A DNA stretch of 57,164 bases from Deltaproteobacteria bacterium (GTDB lineage: Bacteria; SAR324; NAC60-12), in NCBI GenBank assembly GCA_002685535.1, contig NYXK01000028.1, positions 17,663 to 74,826 of the forward strand, written 5' to 3'. This document shows, in pieces, positions 33,685 to 45,172 of this stretch (positions within the stretch are counted from its first letter, which is position 1; every line of letters begins with the position of its first letter). The notes under the pieces were generated by a model that had not been told where the DNA came from, did not search any database, and saw only the letters and a program-made list of their open reading frames with translations. The position numbers were made by a program, and so were the translations under genes.

Positions 33685-34642
33685 ATGCTATTATTATTGA
33701 ATTCTGGCAAGCATTCGATACTTCTTTTACTAGCTCAATTGGTGCCCAGTACCTCGGCAACCGATACCAGTATCGTTCCCTCAGCTGAAAGCAGTGATGC
33801 AGAAGATCTCACCCGATTTACTCAAGGACCCGAAGCGTTCCCAGAGTTCATCCCATGTCAGTACAGACGGTCTTCCAGCGCTATCTTTCCGTATATAATC
33901 AGAGAATGCCAGCTGCTAATAAACATCCTCTTTCCAGGGCCGCAAGTCCCAGCACCAATCTCCTGCGATTATTCAGCTTGCCGAGGGATGTCTTGGGGAA
34001 CTCTTCCTTATCGCTGCCGCCAAAGTGATGGAATTATGTCCGGCAAATTCATACTAGGCTGTCCATGCTGTCCGCGAATAATTGCATGCGAAGATCCATC
34101 ATGTGAGGGAACCCCCGAGAAGGAGATCTGCGAATCGGAACTTCTCGCTGGATGCGTCTGCGTCGCTTCAAGACGAAGAGTCTCCGCCTCACCTACACGC
34201 CCGCCAGATGGCGATGTCTCTGTCGAACAAGTAGAGGATGAAATGTCAGAACTTTCTATCCACGAAGTGACCGAGAGCAACACCCAGGGTCTGATATCAA
34301 ATCCTCAGATATGTCCCAGCCAGCCTCCCGTCAAGTGTGATTTTTTGAGGATTCGGATGCGGAGTATCATGAGGATGGGTATGGGGTGGTTCATCCCGTT
34401 GATCCTGACGCTCCGCAGGTTCCGGTTTATGATTTCCCTGGGGAGAGCTTGGTTATACTATTGCGGTTACTATCACAGCTGCCACAGCTACTGCGAGCTT
34501 GCGTCAGGAGGCTGGGGCTCTTGCAACAAATCTTCCAGTATTCCTTCAAAACATGACGGGGATAGGGATACAGCAAACTCAGCTAGTTCTGTACACTCTG
34601 TTCCCGAAGGAAGATGACTCCTATTCTGGGCAGTGGCCGTGA
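33685..34642 (+). pseudogene. Secreted cysteine-rich protein gene with two frame breaks
   Basis: Unrecognised. MLLLLNSGKHSILLLLAQLV is a signal peptide. A GTCAGT...CAG intron (33857-33937, 81 bp, branch GCTAAT) joins FIPW to PQVPAP. A cysteine cluster follows (CDYSACRG, GCPCCPRIIACEDPSCEG, CESELLAGCVCV), then an acidic linker. At a T6 run (34341-34346) the protein-like frame moves back one base to EDSDAEYHEDGYGVVHPVD. At a G4 run (34440-34443) it moves back once more to YTIAVTITAATATASLRQEAG, ending at TGA 34640-34642. Restoring one base at each run gives about 290 residues. If uncorrected, the first frame would end near 34617 with an implausible Arg/Ile/Met-rich tail. Pseudogene, homopolymer error or, least likely, frameshifting. 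Confidence 0.5.
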
Positions 34643-35475
34643 GAGTGTGAAAATCGGTCCCGAGCAACTCCTGCGAAACATGGGGCAACAATGGAGAATG
34701 ATATTACTTCATAATTCAATGATCATCGAGTGTACTTTTGTCTGTATGAAGCCGAGTATGAACGCTGCACTCAACATCAAGAGTTCTATGGGCAAAAAGC
34801 CAACTTGTGATTGTTTACACACTGAGGGCTTGTTTAAGCGAGCTGAGAACCCTTTCCCGTACAACACTGCATCATTGAACTCAAACATCTACCCAGATTG
34901 TGCAGTCAAATCTGTTCGAGTTCAGGTATGATCCATTCACTGTAGTCTTGTCTCGAAATATCAGGTCTTTTGGATGCATATGAAGTGATTTAAGCCATCA
35001 CGATACCAATCTCCCGCCGTGATGGATTTCAATTGACAAAATAAGCGCTACCCCACCATGTGTAATCGACGATCAGAAGGAAACCAAGAGATGAAAGCTT
35101 GAGAAACGGGTATCAAGCGTATTGGAGATATCGAAGAGTTGAAAGGCGTGACAGTTGTCAGGTAAACCCTCTGCAATGACTGGGTGGGAGGACAGGACAG
35201 GGTGGGAAATAGGAAGCTTCTCGTCACGGGACCGGAACGCTCACAAAACGTACGATATAGACCAAAGGCATCAAGATTAAGCATATACAAGCAAGGTATA
35301 CTCGTAATATTTTTCATTCATCTATCAAGGGTATCCACCCAAAGTATTGCACAAGCTACTGCTTGCCCCGAAATCAAGCCCACATGCAAGTGCCCCACGA
35401 ACGCCAAGCTATGCACCCGTTTTTCGACGCCTAGAAATGCACCACATACCCAACCATCTGCTCTTTCAAAAGTCA
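34643..35475. other. Intergenic spacer
   Basis: 833 bp between convergent 3' ends. Short ORFs only, and nothing recognisable. Confidence 0.6.
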
Positions 35476-37603
35476 TTATTCCATATGTTCCCAATCCGGA
35501 GTAACAACAAACTTCCCCATAATTTGCCCCATACTCAACGCTCTACCCTCCGGAGCCCCTCCACCAGGCGGACCCTTCTCGATACTGTCAACGACAATTC
35601 CAGTGGTGAGAAATCCGGCATCGACACCTCGTCCGACGAGAAGATTGACACCTCCCCATGATAATTCGACTCGGCCACTCTTCCGGACGATGAGTTTTCC
35701 AATCCAGCCTTCCTCATTCACGTATGGAGGGTGACCCTTTTTGACTTCTTCCTTCTTGACTTTGTCGAGTGGGACTGCTTCCTCTTCAACTTTGATAGGA
35801 GGTGGTGCTTCGCCTATGAGATCGGTGCGGTCCTTGAGCTTGCCTTTGCCCTTTGGAGATGGTTCGGTGCCGGTCATCTGCGCATCTGCATCATTCTCCT
35901 TGGGTTTTTCTGCTTCCGCACGAGTAAGATCGATCTTGTTTCTCGGGTTGCCGTCGACGGGATTGTAAAGTTCTGGAAGAACAGGAGGAAACTGGAAGAG
36001 GTAGAGACGTCCTGATCTGTGGTCCTCAGGCTTTGCCACATCTTCCATCATATTATCTCCTTCAGCATCCTTGCCCTTGGTATTAGCGTTGAGGTTTCCT
36101 TGCATGCCCCCGAGTTCTTTGGCGAGAACCTCGACATCGAGAAGATGGCGTGCATATTCAGCTCTGTCTTCCTCCGTTTGTAGAACTGGCTTCTGATCAC
36201 GCTTCTTGTTGATTCGTCTTGCCTTCTTCTCATCCTTGGCATCTGGAATCGCGTTGGCTGATGTGTCATGGCCAACTTCCATTCCAGGAGACAGATTTCG
36301 ATCCTTGACTTTGCGCCTAGAATTTGGAGATATTGGTTCCACTTCACCTGAAGGGCCTGGAGTTGTTGCGCGAAAGGCAACCGTAAGGTCAGGTTCTGAC
36401 TTGATTTGAATGTCATCTCCAGGGTCTCCTTTGGCAGTATCTTGCTTGATTGCGGGCCGCGCAGAGCGCTTCTCATCAATTTCGATTTGCTCGCTATCGT
36501 CGGGTTGGGCTTTGACGGCCGGGCCTGTGTTGACAATTGTGACTCGTGGCTGGTGCTCATGTCTATCGAGACGGACTGGCAGCATGCCCCGTCTTCCGCG
36601 ACTAGACCGCGGACCATCTTCGTCATCCGAGACCAGATTGATTGTTTCGATATCAACCCGAGGTGTGTCATCGTCCTGTCCAGGGTAGCGAGGGTTTGGG
36701 ATATAGTCCCCACCAGTATAATGGCCACCACCTCCACCTCCGCCTCCACCTCCTCCGCCTCCAGAACGTGCACCTGGCTCTCTCTTGTAGTCTCCTCCAA
36801 AGCCTCCAGACGAAATGCCACCACCGCCGCCGCTCCTGGGCGCACTGAATCCGTTTGGGGCTCTCTCTAGAGAATAGTCAGCACTGCGCTGGTAGAATTG
36901 ACAACATAGACTCACTTATAGACTCAGGCAGAGCTCCAAATATACCAGAGCCACCGCCACTCCCTCTACTTATAGCAGGTCTTCCCATAACATCGCCTCT
37001 TCCTCTCGCTGGTCTGCCTCTACCTCTATTTGCCCTAGCCTCTGCCTTCGCCGCCGAAGCTGCAAGTCCAGCTAGACGCTCTTGTTCCTTCTGCGCAAGC
37101 TCAGCACGCTTCGATGCATCACTTCGAACAGCCTTTGGTTTGAATTTGCTGGGCGCCTTTGGTCCTCCTCTAGCTCCAGCTCTGCCACCTCTTGTTGACG
37201 GACCACCTCTAACGGAAGATTGTGTACTTGGCTCGCTGCTCGCAGCGCTTGTAGAAGGAGCGTCTGGATCCATCTTCATTGGAGGCGCAGTTGGAGGAAG
37301 TATAGGAGCATAAGCTGGTCGCGCAGGTGTAGGGGCTGGGGTTTCAGTAGGAACTGTCGCTGGAGAGGAATTCGGAGAGAAGCCATCTTCACTGAGTTGA
37401 GGGGTTGAGATTGCAGAAGCTGCTGCTTGTGAAGTGGAGGGACCAGCTGCTGATTGATCTGCGTGATCCTCTGCGCCGACAGGCTCCTCTTTTGGGGTCG
37501 TAGAATCCACGGCTTCTGCTGCCGCAGCTGCAGCCTTTCCTCCTCGAACTGCTTTTGCGCGACCGCGGCGGGCGGGTGCTCTTGTTGCGCCTTTGGGAGG
37601 CAT
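35476..37603 (-). CDS. RPC53: DNA-directed RNA polymerase III subunit RPC4 (RPC53)
   Basis: TFIIF-like subunit of RNA polymerase III, needed for initiation, termination and reinitiation on tRNA and 5S genes; nuclear. Exons are 37603-36916 and 36866-35476 with a 49-bp intron, giving 692 residues. The start is the ATG opening MPPKGATRAPARRGR; an in-frame GTG upstream is ignored. The N-terminal half is basic and Ala/Gly/Arg-rich, with an R-G-R-G-R tract near residue 200 and a poly-Gly run of about 13 after GARS. The conserved PF05132 domain is C-terminal: GRLYLFQFPPVLPELY, then GWIGKLIVRKSGRVELSWGG and the terminal FVVTPDWEHME. It is longer than yeast Rpc53 because of low-complexity linkers, which is common in filamentous fungi. 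It is intact and a conserved housekeeping landmark. Confidence 0.95.
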
Positions 37604-38260
37604 CGTGGTGCTTGAAGCTCTGTACTTTGGCAATTGAGATATCACCGCATCGAGGAATAGTAGAGGCCGCAGGATTTGAGGTGGGATCGTGGTGTTGTGA
37701 AGAATATCAGCTCGAGGCTTTCAGATGGTGGGGGACAACTTTTTCAGCCTCGAAGACCCACCAGTGACTGATTGGCGGAAGGCGGAAAAATGTTGATCCG
37801 CCCAAGACTTCACTATCTAGATGTCAACTCAATTTGCTTTCTTGAGTCTGAACAGGTCCGGAATGATTGAGACTTGGGCGACACATTTCTTCTAAACGAA
37901 GGTGACTTTAAAGGCTCTGATTTTCTCTTGTTCTACGTACTTCGGAATTCGATTTGTTGACACATTGCACGCTCACAGCCAGGTCTATCAACAGAGACCT
38001 CGTCAGGAAACGGGTGGCAGTATTTATGAAGTTCACTGCAGTGAAATGTCATCCAGCTCTATAGACTATGTACTTAACGCTGATCTTAGAACAGAGTTTA
38101 CTCTTGAAAACATCGTACAACAACATTCAGTCCCTTCTTTCAGCTGTAAAAAAAGTCTTCCTCGTTCGCGTCCAGCATCAAGGTCTGGTGGAACAGGAAT
38201 GTCCACTACCAACAGAAAGAACAGATAACCAACTCCAGTGTTTGCAATATGCCAGGAGAG
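37604..38260. other. Intergenic region, RPC4 promoter and RTA1 3' end
   Basis: 657 bp between two minus-strand genes. It holds the RPC4 promoter next to 37604 and the RTA1 3' UTR near 38260. No gene seen. Confidence 0.6.
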
Positions 38261-39322
38261 CTACACACTTTGGCTGCTTCTAAGTTCAATGTCATATGTT
38301 TCGGATCTATCGTCAAGGACCACTGGTGTCTTCGATTCGTAGTTGTGGACCTTGGAGATCTGCAGAGCGCCAGCATAGAAACCTGGATGTGCGGCGGATA
38401 GGAGGATCGCGGAGAGTAAAATCAACCTGATTTCAAGAGTGAGTGGGGGTCAAAGCAGAAGGCAGGGTAAACAAATAGAAGACTCACAAGCCATCGAAGA
38501 TCATGAACTCAACTTCCTGTCGCATCATGTGTCCACCAACACCACCAGCTAGCTCAGGGATACTGTCCATCTATCAGCATGACATCTCCAACAATCCGGC
38601 ATAGCCATATACCCAGTCTCCACTCACCGATAGACGCATCTTGTCAATATCAAGAGGAAAGCTGCCATCATCGCCAGAAGAAAAATCTTCAGATCTCTCG
38701 GTAGATCCGCGAACACGCGAGAAACATGTCGCCTAACAATCCTCCAGGCAAAGTCTACGGTGAGGACAGCCGCAACTAGCATGATCACGGCCTGGAACGA
38801 AACACCAAAGATCATGATAGCGTTCCCAATGTCCGCCAGACTTGGAATTCTATCACCCGCGGCAGCCACAACACCACCACCACACTGCAAGAAGAAGCCC
38901 ACCAGATCGGCCGTGACAAAAGGCCATGTCCAGAATCGCTCCGGCAGTCTCGTATGCTCGGGACCAAAGTATCGCACTAGCGCTCTCATTGTCGTGTACA
39001 GTGATGCTGCCAGGAATGATGGCGAGACCATGAGTAGTACCAGCTGGATTGGCAGGGCGGCGCCGTCCCACGGGTTCTTGTGTAGGAATATACGGCCGAT
39101 GTAGCCGCAGCATTCTCCACAACATCCGATGAATGTTAGGACGGAAAATGTTTTCCAGGCTCGCCAGAATCGAAAGATGTAGTAGAATTGGATCAGGGCG
39201 CAGATTGCGAATACAATGGCGTAGAAAGCATTGCCCCCCAGGTTTGGAGTGTATCCGTAAACAGTGTCCTCGACAAGGCAAGTGGGAGAGACGAAGTTGC
39301 AGTCGTCGGTCGAGTCAGACAT
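38261..39322 (-). CDS. RTA1-family seven-TM membrane protein
   Basis: Fungal lipid-translocating exporter family (RTA1/RSB1, PF04479), linked in yeast to sphingoid-base transport and resistance to toxic amphiphiles. Exons are 39322-38628, 38562-38488 (75 nt) and 38426-38261, giving 311 residues; introns are 65 and 61 bp. Seven hydrophobic helices are visible. The family block around helix 2-3 (GCCGECCGYIGRIF) and the LLMVSPSFLAASLYTTM segment are present. The junction-spanning signature CVYRIPELAGGVGG, followed by RQEVEFMIFDG, matches the family pattern and confirms intron 1. The C-terminal tail is short and hydrophilic. The upstream minus-strand gene is a Zn2Cys6 factor in tandem, a possible regulator. 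Confidence 0.93.
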
Positions 39323-39641
39323 TTTGGGAAAGAGCAATAGGTATGTGGAATGTTGATAGGAGTGGACGATTTGAGGTTGAAAGTAGTAGTATCGTTGTTT
39401 CGATGGTGAGGAACAAGAGGAGTAACTAGATGGCTTGCGAGATAGAATGGGCAGCCTTCATCGGAAGTCCATTCCATACTTATAGAATAGCTATCGTCTG
39501 CTGAAAGCCTTGCGAGGCTGAGATGTAAAGAATGTATAAATGTAAAAGAAACAAGGCTGTAGATCATGCAAACAACATGCCAGATCCGCACATTGATTCG
39601 GTACCAGTACGAAGCGAATGACCGATATTGACAACGTAATT

Positions 39642-39704
39642 GTCTCAAACGGTGTAAACGACGTGAACGATGCAAACGATCTAAACGGTCTGAACGGCGT
39701 AAGC
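39642..39704 (+). repeat. 9-bp tandem repeat encoding xxN triplets
   Basis: Seven 9-bp units, for example GTCTCAAAC, GGTGTAAAC, GACGTGAAC, GATGCAAAC, GATCTAAAC and GGTCTGAAC, ending in the divergent unit GGCGTAAGC. On the plus strand they read VSN-GVN-DVN-DAN-DLN-GLN-GVS. They lie in an ATG-started plus-strand ORF (39618-40118, 166 residues) whose next part is protein-like (DLVSLGFYRLQSAQGG, EEMFRLHRKHPIWRTRNV) but which then overlaps the Zn2Cys6 gene antisense. A small real gene is possible (confidence about 0.2); its 3' end could leave the frame before 39896. Confidence 0.6.
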
Positions 39705-39895
39705 CGCCAAGGCAGAGACCTCGTCAGCCTGGGATTCTACCGTCTCCAGTCAGCACAAGGCGGCACAGGGCCGGACCTTAGCGAGGAGATGTTTCGTCTC
39801 CACCGTAAGCACCCTATATGGCGAACCAGAAATGTCATCGACAGCAGAGGAGCCGAATATTATTTTACGATTCAGTGGCTCAGCCCTGTTCTCGC

Positions 39896-41094
39896 CTATC
39901 TCTGCCTCGCCTTCACAGTCTCTGCTAATTCATCGGCTCCTGCTCGTATGCGATTCTCGTGGTCGACCCAATCAATCGTCATCTTGACCTCCGGGCTCAG
40001 AACATCACCACAAGCCTGTAGAATACGCTTAGACCATCCTGACACCCACCAGCATTCGTGTTCCGATGCGCGAATGAGAAGAGTGCTGTACGCAAACACC
40101 AGAATCGCGTCAGGATGATGATCACGGAGACGAGTCCAGTAATCATCTTCGACTGATGCCATCCACGTCGCTGCCAATCGGCTATAGTCAAACCCGGTCA
40201 CGTACTGGTCCAAGGAAATCTGCAGCTTCTGGGCTGCAGTCTTGTCGGCTTGATGGCCTACTCGGTCCCGCAACAACTGCAGTATTTGACGCGTAGACAA
40301 GCCTTGATATTCAAGAACAGGCTCTTGCAGTGGCGAGGTCAAGAAGACGCGCATATGACTTTCCTTGAGGACATCTCGATATAAACGAGCAATCTTCCGG
40401 GATCCACGAATCACTTCAATCGAACCGAGAATGTCGTCAAGAGACGGCTGCTCAGCCGCTATATCCGGAAAGGCGTAAACCCATATACTGAGAAGGACAG
40501 AATACGCAACAATAACTACTGCTGTCTCAGACGAGGCGGAAGCGATCATGTCCTGGAAAATTGGGAGGCTCAGACCATGGTGGTGGAGGGCTCGAGCCCT
40601 GTAGATATTGCGACGGGCTGGCTCTTTCCAGGCGCAGTGGATAGCAGTTACTGCGAGGAGGCCGTGCATTAAGATAATGTTGGAGGCAGAGAGAGCAGGT
40701 ATCTCGTGTTGCCAGACGTGTTTTTGTGGTGCTCCCATGAAGAGTTCCTCGCAAGTGCTGGTGACATAGTGGTGCATTAAAGTCATGTCGAACAGATCAA
40801 AGGAAGATTGTGGTGCTGATGATTCCAGAGCAAATCGTGATGAAGGCGTTCCAGACGCATTTGAGGTTGAGGGCGGCGATTTGGCATTCCACTTCACATG
40901 TGGGTATTCGCATTTCGATCGAGTCCTCAAGCATCTTCCGCAGGTCGGTTCATCTTCGTCGCACTTATTGGCAAGTGGCTCAGCTCCAGGTAATGGACCA
41001 TGATAGCCAGATCTTAGGAGTAACGTACCTTGACTCTTTGCTTCCTACATTCAGAACACCCAAAGCGAGACTTCCGATGGAACCGACGCGGCAT
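39896..41094 (-). CDS. Zn2Cys6 transcription factor (short form)
   Basis: Nuclear regulator of 377 residues. Exons are 41094-41029 and 40963-39896. The 65-bp intron (GTACGT...AAG) sits inside the zinc cluster, as in the other Zn2Cys6 gene of this window. The cluster reads CSECRKQRVK | CDEDEPTCGRCLRTRSKC, pattern C-x2-C-x6-C-x5-C-x2-C-x6-C. No leucine-zipper-like linker is obvious. The remainder resembles the fungal-specific TF domain family 2 (PF11951-like), with HHYVTSTCEELF, LMHGLLAVTAIHCAW and RARALHHHGLSLPIF blocks. The start is the ATG just before MPRRFHRKSRFG. It lies upstream of, and in the same orientation as, the RTA1 gene (573 bp), which makes that gene a candidate target. Confidence 0.92.
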
Positions 41095-41606
41095 TCTGAT
41101 ATTGTTGAGTACTTGAGATCTTTTCTTAGGCAGATCAGGTAATCTGCTCGAATGAAAACAACCAATTGAGTATTGCCTAGGAACCGACCAAAGCAACTAA
41201 TGCTGTTTCGATAGCCTGACAGCTGTCAGCAAGCAACCTTGAAGGAGGTAAGCTGACGTAGCAACACGTGCTTTTCTTTATGGTACATCACGTGTGCTAT
41301 TTGAAGCCACACCAGACGATTGACCAGAACTGCGCCGGATCAACTAAACAGCGTAGAAGCACATACAGTAGCAGGAAGACAGTAGAGGTAAGATGATGCA
41401 GAGGATTGAAATACAATGGGATAACTATCAGGAGCAGCAGTAAAAGGTCAGCTTCCAGTAGTCGTGTTTCGTTAGCGTGGGTTTGCTTCGCTTACCGCCT
41501 TGGCAGATTAAGGTAAACACTCGAAACATTGTCACCTTTCGAGTTGTTTTCTGCACATCATCAAGGTGGAGATCGATCAACGAACAACATCAAGCTGACC
41601 GCGAAC
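41095..41606. other. Divergent promoter region
   Basis: 512 bp between the Zn2Cys6 gene (-) and the F-box-like pseudogene (+). No gene or repeat seen. CACGTG-like strings occur near 41270 and 41290, too short to interpret. Confidence 0.5.
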
Positions 41607-43690
41607 ATGGACCGCGCTGAAACAGCCTACCGTGCTCTACTGAGATCGTCACAAGGTGGTTTCGGAATGTTGGCCGAGCTCCTCAGCAAGTTGCCATACG
41701 ACGGTCACGATAGAAAACCTACAATGGGCAACCTCTCGAAGATCCTCTCAAAGAGCATCAATGGTGATAACGACAATACCGCAGCAGCTGCAGGACCATC
41801 AAGCGTCGAAATGGTTGAGACTGGCGAGGGCTGTCTCTTTCTTGACAAGCTTCCCCTCGAGATGCGCAGGAAAATCTACTTCCATCTCGTTATCAGCGAA
41901 AAGACGAGCGCCTTCATTCGCGATCCCAATGGTAAACTCGCTACTTCTGTCAAGTTTGGCCTCACACCCCAGATCCTTCGCACCTGCAAGCAGATCTACC
42001 TTAAGCTTCCGAAATGATGTATGCTGGCAATATCCTCACAATCAAGTGCCATGGTCCCACTTTCAGCTGGCTCAAGTTTGAAGAAATTGGTCCATGTACT
42101 CTTGGTCGCTACCGAACTCACGGTGATTTCGAACAAGGCATGTTCTCGTCTTCCAAGGATCTGCCGGCTTTCGAGAAGGTACAACATTGTAAGTGCACAA
42201 CGGAACTTTAAATTTTCTTTCTCAACCCGTCAATCCTGCCCACTATATGTCACATCTTTCTCCTAGAATATTCCTTGGAACAGTAATAACGAAGCGTCCA
42301 TCTGCCCAGTGAAGGTTATTATCACGCCCGACAGCCCATCCGACAAGTCGAGAACAGCTTCAGCTCAAATCGTAGCATTCTGCCGCTTGGCGTGCGATCT
42401 CGATACCATAAAGTCGCTGATCACCTCAAATCAGTGGGTATCCTTGCTTTAAAGATATCCCTGTGCAGATCAAACAGCTAATATACAAATGTTCTCAAAT
42501 AGTTGCGGAACATGTCTCGATAAAGCTGACGACAATGACTACCTGTGGTCCAGCCCCGAGCAGAAGAGGACCAAGCTAATAAAATTTATAACTTACAGGT
42601 AGCGCTCAAACCATTTGAGATGCTCCGAAACTTGGACAAGTTCAAGGTTGAATGCCCAGAGTGCAATATATTCAAGGACATCAGTGGTGGGAAACTTAGC
42701 GAACTGGAGGCACTCGTCAAGAGCAACGAGCCGGTCCACCACGTCCTTAAGTGTTACGCGGCTCTTCTCTAATACGCTCAAGCCTTTGAACGAATTCCTT
42801 TATTCAAGGCCGACATGGACTCCACACGTACGATGAACCTATCTATGGAATCCAACATCCGTAGAGGGGCAGCTGGCATGACACCGACTATCGTGAACCC
42901 CTATATCTTTCCGTCTGTTCATCCAGTTGAGAAGGCTCTTCGGGAGGCTAGGAGAACCTCAGATCGAAACGACTATAGGCTTTCAAGACTCATCGTAATG
43001 TAGTACTCCTCAATTTTGTGATGCAAGTCACTCAGAGAAGTCCCGGGTCCTTTGCTACTCCCCAAATGATAACGATGATGGCAATGTTCTAAGCAAGTTA
43101 CAGTACCTTCGTCTGTCTATCAACAGCGATCGGATTGTCAAGCTCGTCGAATCCCAGAAGGAGCAAGGCGGCTGTCTTTTTGGGTTCCAACTTGGCTGCG
43201 ACCAGCGTAAGTCTTGGCGGACGCCCCCTACGAAGCAAAAGACGATCCAGTCTTTGAACAACATTTCATATTCTTTGGGCCTCACTGACAAACCTTCTTC
43301 TACCTAGATGCCTTCCAAATTGATGATGACAAGAAAGCCCTCTACCTAATCAGACTCCAAGACTTCGCCGAGGCCTTCACTCGCACTCGCGACGCACCCG
43401 ACGAAGTACGCATCAGCCTCCGTCGCTACAAATGGATCGTCGAACGACTCTATAAGAGCCTCGCTCATGAGCGCTATCTCCAAGATCTCGAGGATGCCTA
43501 CGATATGCAAGATCTTCCCAAGTTCCGTCAGAGCTTCATCAAGGCTACCGGCGATATGTACCACCAGTGGCTTAAGATCCGGGCTGCTCGTCTCAATTTA
43601 TTGGATTTTGACTGGGATCCGGAAGATGCTGGCTGTAGTATTGATCTTGAGCTTTGGCGCGATGACCAAGCTCTCGATTTCGATTATTAA
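41607..43690 (+). pseudogene. F-box-like protein gene with several disruptions
   Basis: Starts MDRAETAYRALLRSSQ. An F-box-like segment, LFLDKLPLEMRRKIYFHLV, lies about 90-110 residues in, followed by LTPQILRTCKQIYLK. The family usually continues IYxEASxxxY; here that continuation (ASEMMYAGNILTIKC) is in the frame one base back, at about 42004. A GTAAGT...CTAG intron follows at 42189-42266, with a further phase mismatch. YAALL is followed by an in-frame TAA (42770-42772) and then YAQAFERIPLFKADMDS in the same frame. The frame is lost again near 43000. The last part, QYLRLSINSDRIVKLVESQ, a 101-bp intron (43207-43307) and DAFQIDDDKKALYLIRLQ, runs to TAA 43688-43690. F-box proteins of this type are SCF substrate adaptors or lineage-expanded proteins of unknown role. 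At least four lesions make a functional product unlikely. Confidence 0.75.
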
Positions 43691-45172
43691 GAGGTTCAGG
43701 TCGGCGTGTTTCGTCAAGGATACAGCACATTTCGAGTCACCGGGATAAGCATCGGTGACTCCAGCAGGATGGAACTGAATGCAGTGTGATTGCACATGAA
43801 GACCTTGATCTTCTTCAATACCAATATGGAATTCTTTGATGCATCTCAAACCATAAAGTCTTTACGTTGTGTAATCCATGTTCTCTTACATCCAATCAAA
43901 ACAAACCCCCAATGATCAAACATTCAACTTCCAACACCATCTTCCTCACCTTCCAATATTTTAGGTAAACGCGAGAGCTTCAATGGTCTACGCAGTCACT
44001 CCATTCTCTCGTCGTCAGTCACTCAAATCAAGAACTTTCCACGTGAACGCAGTAGTGGCCTCCAAGAAAATACCGAGGTGGAAAAGCTTTCTGCCTGGAA
44101 ATCACAATCAAATCACGATGCAGGATAGGCGAACAGAGAAGGATAAACTGAAATCGCGGTGGAAAAATGTATAATTAAGTTCGGGCACAGCAGAGCCACT
44201 CTTTGACCAATAACAACTAAGTTTTCAGCATCAGGAACATAGGCCTTGCAACAGGTCTGAATAATGAACGCACTAATGCAAGGTTTTCCTTTTTCCGTTT
44301 TCAGAATGTCGAGAATTCTTTCCTTCCAAGCTCTAATAACTCCTTGTTGCTCTTGCTTGGGAACCTAAAGTCCTTGACCAGTCCTGACCGACCCTTGCTT
44401 ACAGTAACCAAACATCACAGAGTAACCAGACACATGAAAGGATAACAACTCAACAGCAGCTTTGAAAAAGCACATCAATGTCATATTTCAGAGTTCCATC
44501 CCAAAGGATGGTAGTATTGAGTCACAGCTCACCCAAATCCCTCCCCTGAGAAGATGAGGGTAAGGGGGAGGCTCAAAACCCTACAGATCTTCATGATACG
44601 TTGACATCTACGATTTAGAAGCGGAACGAATATCTATTGAGCTGGAGATATAGACCGTAATTTTGCACATCTTATATCTGACCATACGAAGAGAGAAGCA
44701 CTCAGTCTCGTCATTCATCTCCTGCCGACCTTGGAACTCACTATCTTAAGTTCTGCATCATTCCCCCTCACTTGCCGCATCTATCCAGCATTTATTGGCT
44801 TGTCGCTGTCTTCCCTCCAGGCTCCCGCTCGACCTTCTGTTCATCGTTCTAGATCATCACACCCCGCTGTGCCACCTTCTCATAAGTCATTACAGATGCA
44901 TTGTTCGGGCCGATGCCAATATACACCGTAATTATTGTCCTCCACTGATTTGTACCCCTTCCTCACTCTCCGCCTTCGTCTTCGTCTTCGTCTTCGTTTT
45001 CGTCTCACCGTGCAAGCCAAGACGCGAATGGTAAAAATAATTATCGGAATATCGACAAGAAGATTAGTGCAACCAAGTAAGCAAGCACACAGCTAGCACA
45101 ATCAAGCTACAGCACGACCCTACAAGTAAGAAGTTCTCGCATTAGCCAGCTATCCTCACTCCAGCCGCTGAT
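43691..45172. other. Intergenic spacer with TTCGTC microsatellite
   Basis: 1.48 kb between convergent 3' ends. The only clear element is a 6-bp microsatellite at 44975-45004 (TTCGTC x5, one unit being TTCGTT). ORFs at 43983-44174 and 44731-45034 are short and repeat-influenced, and I do not call them. Confidence 0.6.
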
